Origin: Verrucomicrobiaceae bacterium
GTDB taxonomy: Bacteria > Verrucomicrobiota > Verrucomicrobiae > Verrucomicrobiales > Akkermansiaceae
NCBI GenBank assembly: GCA_947372405.1
Contig: CANBTO010000244.1
Span: 1 to 7,372, forward strand
Length of the DNA stretch: 7,372 nucleotides
Direction of reading: 5' to 3'
The position numbers were made by a program, and so were the translations under genes. Under the pieces are notes generated by a model that was not told where the DNA came from, did no database searches, and saw nothing but the letters and a program-made list of their open reading frames with translations. Of this stretch, positions 1 to 7,372 are shown one piece after another. The first letter of the stretch is position 1. Each line of letters starts with the position of its first letter.

Positions 1-431
1 ATGAACGGATGGAGGAAGCGGCTCTCCGCACCAAACTAACAGCCCACAGACCGGCAGTTACGAGCCTTGGTCAAATCCATTTTCAACAGGGCGACGCGAT
101 GGATCTTCCGGCGGATCTCGGTTCCTTTGACCGCGTGCATGCCGCCAACCTCCTGTGCCGCCTGCCCGAACCCAAGCGTCTGCTGGAACGCCTGCCCGCG
201 CTGGTGAAACCCGGGGGCGAACTCCTGCTGGCCACTCCCTGCACCTGGTTGGAGGAGTTCACTCCGCCGGAAAACTGGCCATCTAACGGAACCTTGGGAT
301 GGCTCAAGGAATCATTGGGTGGGGATTTCACGCTGCTCCGCGAGGCGGAGGAACCGTTCCTGATCCGCGAGACAGCGCGCAAGTTCCAGTGGACCCGTTC
401 GCTGGTCACTCTCTGGCAGCGCCGGATCTAA
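1..431 (+). CDS. SAM-dependent methyltransferase, OvoA C-terminal-like (probable 4-mercaptohistidine N1-methyltransferase), 5' partial
   Basis: The frame is open to the left edge (codons begin at base 3), so the real start lies outside and the ATG at 9 is probably internal. About 143 codons are visible. They show the second half of a class I methyltransferase fold: QGDAMDLP (the acidic segment near the SAM pocket), FDRVHAANLLCRLPEP, LVKPGGELLLATP, then WLEEFTPPENW and near the end PFLIRETARKFQ. From memory of the family, the WLEE(F/Y)TP..(N/K)W and IRET..KFQ blocks are typical of the methyltransferase domain that ends OvoA and also occurs as a stand-alone protein; it N-methylates the imidazole of 4-mercaptohistidine to give ovothiol. 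The family match is recalled, not searched. Whether the sulfoxide-synthase half of OvoA lies upstream cannot be seen. The TAA (429-431) overlaps the stop codon of the convergent tsaB. Confidence 0.8.
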   Translation, partial: ERMEEAALRTKLTAHRPAVTSLGQIHFQQGDAMDLPADLGSFDRVHAANLLCRLPEPKRLLERLPALVKPGGELLLATPCTWLEEFTPPENWPSNGTLGWLKESLGGDFTLLREAEEPFLIRETARKFQWTRSLVTLWQRRI

Positions 432-1111
432 CCGGGTCGCACGAGCCATGGCCGCTTCGCCGGCGTGATGTGCGGCGGTTTCAGATAGATCGGCTGCGGT
501 ATGGCGGAACTCCATGAATGCCGCGTTTCACCGCTGGTCCCCTGCCATGCCTGCCACAGACGCCGGGCATCCGGAAACTCCGTCCCAACCTTCGAGGCAA
601 GCTCCTCCGGCAACGGAAAACGAAGCGCATCTTCGAAAGAAACCACCGGCACGCAGTCCGCGACCGCGCGGGCGACAAGCGACTCCAACCCTTCGGCATC
701 ACACAGCAAAGGCTCATCCATCAATTGGAAACCCGTCATCGCCGCGCTCCAGTAGCTGCCGCGCCTCGCATCGCCAATTACCAGACACGCCGCACCATTA
801 GCCGCCGAGGGAACCGCCAGGATCGACGGCACAGCCACTGCCGGGCAGCCCAACGCAATGGCCACTCCCTGCGCCGCGGCGATGCCCACCCGCGTGCCGC
901 TGTAGCTGCCGGGACCGCTACCCACCAGCACCAGCCCGATCTTTTCCCGCACGCCACCATCTAACAATTCCTCCAGCGGAGCGAACAACATCGCGTTGTG
1001 GCTGCGGTCGCTGGAAAATTCCCGTTGCTCCAGAATCCCTTCCGGTCCGGCCAGCGCGATCGACGCACGGGATGTGGAGGTTTCCAGAACAAGCGAATAC
1101 GTGCCGCACAT
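428..1111 (-). CDS. tsaB: tRNA threonylcarbamoyladenosine biosynthesis protein TsaB (YeaZ family)
   Basis: TsaB is an inactive TsaD-like paralogue that forms the cytoplasmic TsaB-TsaD-TsaE complex, which makes t6A at position 37 of ANN-decoding tRNAs. The 227-residue product matches the usual family length of about 220-230. It shows the ASKHA-type N terminus (LVLETSTS, residues 7-14, in place of the common AIDTS), the family signature GSGPGSYSGTRVG (64-76) followed by an Ala-rich helix, a DARRGSYW segment (114-121) matching the conserved DAR block, and a terminal PIYLKPP (207-213) like the usual P-x-Y-x-R/K. I chose the ATG at 1111 because it places the first beta strand at once. An ATG at 1135 would add eight residues, and one at 1183 would overlap the upstream terminator. 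No start candidate has a clear Shine-Dalgarno sequence. The stop (TAG, 428-430) overlaps the stop of the convergent methyltransferase. I see no convincing promoter between the terminator and the start. Confidence 0.9.
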   Translation of the reverse strand: MCGTYSLVLETSTSRASIALAGPEGILEQREFSSDRSHNAMLFAPLEELLDGGVREKIGLVLVGSGPGSYSGTRVGIAAAQGVAIALGCPAVAVPSILAVPSAANGAACLVIGDARRGSYWSAAMTGFQLMDEPLLCDAEGLESLVARAVADCVPVVSFEDALRFPLPEELASKVGTEFPDARRLWQAWQGTSGETRHSWSSAIPQPIYLKPPHITPAKRPWLVRPG

Positions 1112-1184
1112 GGCGGAACGCTTGCATGTTCCCATTACGTCCGCCAGCCCGGTTTGCGGCTTTGGTCTGGAGCCAGCCGGCATG

Positions 1185-1212
1185 AAAAAAACCGCCCCGG
1201 TTTCCGGGGCGG
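1185..1212 (-). terminator. Intrinsic terminator downstream of ppdK
   Basis: On the minus strand a perfect 9-bp GC-rich stem, CCGCCCCGG / CCGGGGCGG, closes a three-base AAA loop and is followed at once by seven T residues (the A run at 1185-1191 on the plus strand). It lies 45 bases beyond the ppdK stop, which is the classic rho-independent layout. Read on the plus strand the same stem is followed only by CTTTGGTT, so termination in that direction would be weaker. Its position implies that tsaB is transcribed from its own start or by read-through. Confidence 0.92.
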
Positions 1213-1257
1213 CTTTGGTTAGATTCAGCGGCGGCCAATGTTCACCGCCACGTTTGA

Positions 1258-4107
<2,850 letters not shown>

Positions 4108-4190
4108 CGTAGTGGTTGATATCGTGTTCTGAACGGTTGGATGCCGGACGCCAGGAATCATCCTTCCCGTCGCGGCGGTTTGCGCGGGAG

Positions 4191-4218
4191 GCTATGCGGA
4201 GCTCCGCATGAGTGTCAA
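4191..4218 (-). promoter_or_regulatory. Candidate sigma70-type promoter of ppdK
   Basis: On the minus strand a perfect -35 hexamer TTGACA (4213-4218) is followed after 16 bases by CATAGC (4191-4196), a weak -10 matching TATAAT at three central positions. Transcription from here would give a leader of roughly 75-80 bases before the ppdK ATG at 4107. The -35 is convincing and the -10 is poor, which suggests either an activated promoter or a chance match. The spacer is almost entirely a palindrome, listed separately. Confidence 0.5.
4194..4209. repeat. Perfect 16-bp palindrome in the ppdK promoter spacer (possible operator)
   Basis: ATGCGGAGCTCCGCAT is its own reverse complement over all 16 bases and does not extend further. 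It sits between the putative -35 and -10 elements of ppdK and overlaps the first three bases of the -10. The spacing and perfect dyad would suit a homodimeric repressor. As RNA it could form only a short stem without a proper loop and it lacks a T tract, so it is not a good terminator for the upstream rho gene. The operator role is inference. Confidence 0.5.
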
Positions 4219-4256
4219 TGAACCAGTTGCGTGAAAAAGCAGTCCCGCCGCACTGG

Positions 4257-4281
4257 AAAACCCACGCTTAACAGCGGTTTT
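4257..4281 (-). terminator. Weak hairpin after coaE-rho, possible terminator
   Basis: Downstream of the rho stop codon the minus strand reads AAAAC-CGCT-GTTA-AGCG, then a three-base bulge, then GTTTT. This forms a 4-bp GC stem extended by A-T pairs and ends in four T residues. It is much weaker than the ppdK terminator. It is the only hairpin with a T run that I can see in the 184-bp gap before ppdK. Confidence 0.25.
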
Positions 4282-4291
4282 CGTGACGTTT

Positions 4292-6214
4292 TCAACGCAG
4301 CCCGCGCAGCAACAATTCCGCGTTGGACTTGGTGGCGCGCAGGTTCTTGAGAAGCGTTTCGATCGCGTCCCCGACGGGTAGTCCGGCAAGCTGTTTGCGG
4401 AGGTCCACCACCTTGAGGAATTCATCCGGATGATAGAGCCGGTCGTCGTTGCGTGTGCCGGACTGCGGGATGTGGATCGCGGGAAACACACGCCGTTCGG
4501 CGAGCTCGCGGTCAAGCCGCACCTCCATGTTGCCCGTGCCCTTGAACTCCTCGAAGACCACGTCATCCAGACGACTCTCGGTTTCGACCAGCGCGGTGGC
4601 GAGAATCGTGAGCGAGCCACCCTCCTCGACGTTGCGCGCAGTGCCGAAAAACTTCCGTGATTTCTGCAACGCAATTGGACTCACGCCGCCGGAACCGATG
4701 GGCCCGCCCTGCATCGCCGAGTTGTGGCCGCGCGCAAGACGAGTGAGGCTGTCTAACAGCAGTATGACATCCTTGCCGAGCTCGACCAGGCGTTTCGCGC
4801 GCTCAAGCACCAGGTCCGCGACCTGCGCGTGACGACGCGGGGATTCGTCGAAGGTGGAGGCATAGACACGCGCACCGACGGTTTCCTCGAAATCCGTTAC
4901 CTCCTCCGGCCGCTCGTCCAGCAGCAGGATGATCAGTTCCGCGTTGGGGTGGTTCTGGCGGATCGAACGGGCGATCTGTTTGAGAAGGATGGTTTTTCCA
5001 CCTCGAGGCGGGGCGACGATGATGCCGCGCTGACCCTTGCCAAGCGGGGCGATGAGGTCGATCACGCGCACGCCAAGGAAATCATTTCCTTCGCCTTCCA
5101 GATGGATGCGTTGGTCGGGGAAAAGCGGAGTGAGTCGATCGAACTCCTTCGGCGTGTGATAGTCGGCGACGGGCACGCCCTCCACCTCGATGATTTCCTG
5201 GGTGGTCAGATACTTGTCGCGCTCGCGTGGCGCACGGACGCGGACCTTCACCAACTGCCCCACTCGCAGACCCAGATCCTTGAGCAGGTTGGCGCTGATG
5301 TGGATGTCATCCGGTCCTGGGCGGAAGCTCCGCTGGGGATCCCTCAGCATCGCAAAATTGTCCTTCGCCTGCTCCAGCACGCCCTCACAAACCAGCCCGG
5401 TGCCTTCATGCCCGAAGAAACATAGCAGCTCGTACACAAGCTGGCTTTTCGGAATGCCTCCCTGAATCCGCGCAGGGCAAGCCTCCGCCATCGCCTGAAG
5501 CTCCGCGAGCGGCTTGAGCCGGAACTGGTTGATGTCGATGGAAGCCGGAACCGGAGACATCACTGCGGCTGAGGATGACGGCCGGGATTCACCGGTTTGG
5601 GATTCGTTGGACTGGGTCATGAGAAATGCTTGGGAGAAACGACGGACTTGGGATCGGATCACGGACGGGGGCCCCTCGTTCCAGAAAACCACGTCCGCGA
5701 GGGACATCTTCTGCTGGACGGGAAGCTGGGCGGCCAGGATGGATTCGATCAGGGAATCCTCAAAACCACCCCGTGCCTTGAGTCGCTGGATCTGCGTGGA
5801 GCGGGATGAAGCGACCACCAGCACCTGGCTCTGGCCATAATCAAAACCCTTTTCGAAAAAGAGCGGAACGTCGGCAATGAAAAGCTCCGCACCCCGTGTA
5901 GCAGCCATTTCCCGGGAATCAAGACATTCCTGTCTTACCCGTGGGTGAAGGATAGCCTCCAATCGAAGCCGTGCCGCCTCATCCGCGAACACCCGCCCCC
6001 GAAGAAAATGCCTGTCGATCTTTCCTTGGGAATCCAGCGCCTGCTCGCCGAAGGTTTCCCTGATGATGGCGGTGACTTCCTCATCCCCCTCAAGCATCCG
6101 GTGCACCGCGCTATCGCAGTCGAAGATGACAATCTGCGGCAGGAACTCGCGCAGCAGCCGGCATACCGTCGATTTTCCAGAGGCGATCCCGCCTGTCAGG
6201 GTCATTGTGCGCAT
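4292..6214 (-). CDS. coaE-rho: Fused dephospho-CoA kinase (CoaE) - transcription termination factor Rho
   Basis: One uninterrupted 640-codon frame encodes two complete proteins. Residues 1-198 are CoaE, which phosphorylates dephospho-CoA in the last step of CoA synthesis: P-loop GGIASGKST (8-16), FDCDSAVHRM (31-40), LEAILHP (85-91), DVPLFFEKG (115-123) and the lid-like RLKARGGFEDS. Residues 199-228 are a Ser/Pro-rich linker. Residues about 229-640 are Rho, the hexameric RNA helicase that ends transcription: Rho_N helices, an OSB fold with DNFAMLR (285-291), Walker A APPRGGKT (401-408), LLDERPEEV with catalytic Glu434, Walker B DVILLLD (482-488), R-loop Arg548 and arginine finger Arg588. E. 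coli Rho residues align with a constant offset before and after the Q-loop, which is one residue shorter here. The start at 6214 (MRTMTLTGG) could also be the ATG at 6205. Neither start nor the internal ATG at 5620 has a Shine-Dalgarno sequence. Both halves look catalytically intact. Confidence 0.95.
   Translation of the reverse strand: MRTMTLTGGIASGKSTVCRLLREFLPQIVIFDCDSAVHRMLEGDEEVTAIIRETFGEQALDSQGKIDRHFLRGRVFADEAARLRLEAILHPRVRQECLDSREMAATRGAELFIADVPLFFEKGFDYGQSQVLVVASSRSTQIQRLKARGGFEDSLIESILAAQLPVQQKMSLADVVFWNEGPPSVIRSQVRRFSQAFLMTQSNESQTGESRPSSSAAVMSPVPASIDINQFRLKPLAELQAMAEACPARIQGGIPKSQLVYELLCFFGHEGTGLVCEGVLEQAKDNFAMLRDPQRSFRPGPDDIHISANLLKDLGLRVGQLVKVRVRAPRERDKYLTTQEIIEVEGVPVADYHTPKEFDRLTPLFPDQRIHLEGEGNDFLGVRVIDLIAPLGKGQRGIIVAPPRGGKTILLKQIARSIRQNHPNAELIILLLDERPEEVTDFEETVGARVYASTFDESPRRHAQVADLVLERAKRLVELGKDVILLLDSLTRLARGHNSAMQGGPIGSGGVSPIALQKSRKFFGTARNVEEGGSLTILATALVETESRLDDVVFEEFKGTGNMEVRLDRELAERRVFPAIHIPQSGTRNDDRLYHPDEFLKVVDLRKQLAGLPVGDAIETLLKNLRATKSNAELLLRGLR
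5618..5621 (-). other. CoaE/Rho junction: internal ATG overlapping an out-of-frame TGA
   Basis: At the domain boundary the minus strand reads CTC ATG ACC CAG. The ATG is residue 199 of the fused frame and would begin a free Rho of 442 residues. The four bases ATGA also contain a TGA in the +1 frame, the classic arrangement of translationally coupled neighbouring genes. The preceding bases (TTTCTCCCAAGCATTTCTC) hold no Shine-Dalgarno sequence. Separate Rho synthesis by re-initiation at this ATG is therefore possible but not shown. Confidence 0.5.
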
Positions 6215-6578
6215 GTATTCTGAATCTGCGGATTGTTTTCAGCTAAACAGGAAAATAGAACCACTGTGGGAGTGAAACGGACATGGAAGAACTGATCCTA
6301 GAAAGAAAAATAGAACCGCAGATGGACTCAGATTCACACAGATAATCAAAAAGTTGTGTTGATTGGGGCGCTCACCCAGAGGGTTCATGTCCAATTCCAC
6401 TTAGGCCTCTTAACATCAATGTCCATCTGCGTTAATTTGACTCATTATTGATATTTCCAGTTCGTCCATCTCCGCTTCGCTTCGGTTGCGGTTCATTTCC
6501 CTCTTTTGGCTGATTGTTTGAATTCCTTCAAATGGACGCTGCTGAACGCGGCAAGGGGATGAAACGGTTTTCAGGAAG
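6215..6578. other. Non-coding region between coaE-rho and the 248-residue protein gene
   Basis: This 364-bp stretch is visibly richer in A and T than the flanking genes and has no credible coding frame on either strand. It should hold the leader and promoter of coaE-rho, but I cannot point to a confident -35/-10 pair; the best -10-like sequence is TATTTT on the minus strand, opposite about 6252-6257, with no good -35. Most of it is made of degenerate repeats (separate entry). The hairpin TTTGAA-TTCC-TTCAAA at 6517-6532 is AT-rich and has no T tract after it, so it is at best a poor terminator for the gene to its right. Confidence 0.7.
6219..6501. repeat. Cluster of degenerate direct and inverted repeats (CCGCAGATGGAC family)
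   Basis: An exact 11-bp direct repeat, AAAATAGAACC, lies at 6252-6262 and 6307-6317. An exact 11-bp inverted repeat, CGCAGATGGAC at 6317-6327, faces GTCCATCTGCG at 6421-6431. A third diverged copy, GTCCATCTCCGC, is at 6464-6475, followed by GCGGTTCATTTCC near 6488-6500. Two exact 8-bp inverted pairs tie the coaE-proximal end to the left copy: ATCTGCGG (6224-6231) with CCGCAGAT (6316-6323), and TGAATCTG (6221-6228) with CAGATTCA (6329-6336). The fullest copy reads roughly AACCGCAGATGGACTCAGAT, then TCACACAGAT, up to about 6343. I recall similar AACCGCAGAT-type intergenic sequences from other environmental bacterial genomes, but their identity with a named family is not established here. Confidence 0.6.
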
Positions 6579-7325
6579 TCACTTCACGCCGGATGCCTCA
6601 GCGGACGTATCCACGGCAGCTTGATCCTGGCTGGGGGGAGTTTCTTCCAGAACCTTGAGTCGCTCGGACGCCACATTGCGAAGTTCATCAGGTGCTGAGA
6701 CGAGGGCTTCGGATTCGAGAAGAAACGCGAGTTCCTTGGTTGCCTGTTCCCGGATGTCCCCGTCGTTGTGATTCATCAGGGCCAGGCACCCGGCAATCTG
6801 TTCCTTCGGAAGATGGTTGCGGTTGGCAAGTTCGTCCATGTAGCGCTGTGCCAGTGCCACCGGCAAGGCAGGATCGGAGACCACATCCGCGAGACTTCGG
6901 AAGTCCAGATTCAGACCATGGGCCAGGGCTTCAAAGCGCTCCTCTTCGGAAACGTCCGTCTTGCGGACGATTTCAGCCATGCCTGCGGCGGCCTGGCTTT
7001 CAGACAGGGTCTCATCGGATAGGATCCGCTGCACCAGTGGAAACTGCATGGCCGTGTCGGTTTCCTCACCGGCGGACCTGTTGCGTGGGCCATGGGAGCT
7101 TTTCGTCGCTTCAGGTCCCGTCTTGTCTCCACCACCGTCAATCGATGACGGTGCTGATGAACCATGAGCGGGTGGCTGTCCGCCATTTCCATCCACCTGC
7201 AAGGATTGACCGTTCTTGCCAAAGTTCCACAAGCCTACAATGGCGGCAACGATGAGAACAGCCAAGCCCAACACGATCCGGAAGCGGTTCGAGCGTGCGG
7301 AGGGCACCGGTTTCTTCGTGGTCAT
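6579..7325 (-). CDS. Hypothetical protein with one N-terminal membrane helix and a helical C-terminal domain
   Basis: I do not recognise this 248-residue protein. It begins with a basic cytoplasmic stretch (residues 1-15, with Lys and Arg), followed by one strongly hydrophobic segment (FRIVLGLAVLIVAAIVGLW, 15-33), which predicts an N-in, C-out single-pass anchor rather than a cleaved signal peptide. Residues 35-90 are a Gly/Ser/Pro-rich, probably disordered linker. Residues 91-230 are rich in Leu, Ala and Glu and appear to be a run of amphipathic helices (for example LSDETLSESQAAAGMAEIVR and IREQATKELAFLLESEALV), loosely like HEAT-type helical pairs. The tail (231-248) is polar. No catalytic motif is visible. 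The ATG at 7325 is the only sensible start and has no Shine-Dalgarno sequence upstream. The gene is separated from coaE-rho by the 364-bp repeat region, so co-transcription is doubtful. A cell-envelope scaffold or adaptor role would be a guess. Confidence 0.75.
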   Translation of the reverse strand: MTTKKPVPSARSNRFRIVLGLAVLIVAAIVGLWNFGKNGQSLQVDGNGGQPPAHGSSAPSSIDGGGDKTGPEATKSSHGPRNRSAGEETDTAMQFPLVQRILSDETLSESQAAAGMAEIVRKTDVSEEERFEALAHGLNLDFRSLADVVSDPALPVALAQRYMDELANRNHLPKEQIAGCLALMNHNDGDIREQATKELAFLLESEALVSAPDELRNVASERLKVLEETPPSQDQAAVDTSAEASGVK

Positions 7326-7356
7326 CGTATGGAATCTGAGGAGGATGCAAATGCCC

Positions 7357-7372
7357 CCACCCGTGAAGGTGG
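7357..7372. other. Small hairpin cut by the window edge
   Basis: CCACC (7357-7361) and GGTGG (7368-7372) form a 5-bp stem around CGTGAA, and the right arm ends exactly at the window edge, so the stem may be longer. It lies 32 bases upstream of the ATG of the 248-residue protein gene. It could be the end of a terminator for a gene further right or part of a leader. The minus strand after the stem reads GGGCATTTGC, which is not a T tract. Confidence 0.2.

Noticed and set aside
1112..1183. Longer start for tsaB at 1183 (or 1135)
   Set aside because: The 1183 start lies immediately against the T tract of the ppdK terminator and adds 24 residues without family resemblance; 1111 gives the usual TsaB N terminus. 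The 1135 start cannot be wholly excluded.
4108..4161. Longer start for ppdK at 4161
   Set aside because: The extra 18 residues do not resemble PPDK or the Lys/Ala tail, and the ATG at 4107 begins the compositionally uniform tail directly.
4192..4674. Minus-strand frame of 160 codons overlapping the 3' end of rho
   Set aside because: It is Arg/Ser-rich out-of-frame translation of rho, running on into the promoter region of ppdK.
4829..5425. Plus-strand open frame of 198 codons opposite rho
   Set aside because: It is an antisense shadow of the conserved Rho ATPase region, with no motif of its own.
6517..6532. Hairpin TTTGAA-TTCC-TTCAAA as a terminator for the 248-residue protein gene
   Set aside because: The stem is short and AT-rich, lies about 45 bases past the stop, and is not followed by a T run on the minus strand.

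Overview
The window reads as ordinary chromosomal DNA of a GC-rich, Gram-negative-type bacterium. Verrucomicrobiota (the Luteolibacter/Haloferula/Akkermansia neighbourhood) is my best guess. The reasons are the Lys/Ala-rich tails on a core enzyme, start codons without Shine-Dalgarno sequences, the coaE-rho linkage, and a Rho with a non-E. coli-like Q-loop. This is inference from protein style, not from a marker gene such as rRNA. I see no mobile element, CRISPR array, tRNA or rRNA.

Layout from left to right: (1) 1-431, plus strand, the 3' part of a SAM-dependent methyltransferase resembling the C-terminal domain of OvoA (ovothiol synthesis); its stop codon overlaps that of the next gene, which converges on it. 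(2) 428-1111, minus, tsaB, a partner protein of the tRNA t6A modification machinery. (3) 1185-1212, a strong intrinsic terminator serving the gene to its right. (4) 1258-4107, minus, pyruvate phosphate dikinase with histone-H1-like Lys/Ala tails at both ends. (5) 4108-4291, an intergenic region with a candidate sigma70-type promoter whose spacer is almost filled by a perfect 16-bp palindrome. (6) 4292-6214, minus, one uninterrupted 640-codon frame holding a complete dephospho-CoA kinase followed by a complete transcription terminator Rho. (7) 6215-6578, a 364-bp non-coding region, AT-richer than its surroundings, with degenerate direct and inverted repeats. (8) 6579-7325, minus, an unrecognised protein with one N-terminal membrane helix and a helical C-terminal domain. 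(9) 7326-7372, the start of another intergenic region.

Functionally this is a housekeeping segment: central carbon metabolism (PPDK), CoA synthesis, transcription termination and tRNA modification. The genes do not form one obvious pathway. The ppdK-tsaB boundary is insulated by a terminator and ppdK appears to have its own promoter, so the four minus-strand genes are probably several transcription units. The most notable items are the CoaE-Rho fusion, the divergent Rho Q-loop, the tails on PPDK, the palindrome in the ppdK promoter, and the repeat cluster upstream of coaE-rho. I found no convincing evidence of a wholly new defence or mobile system.
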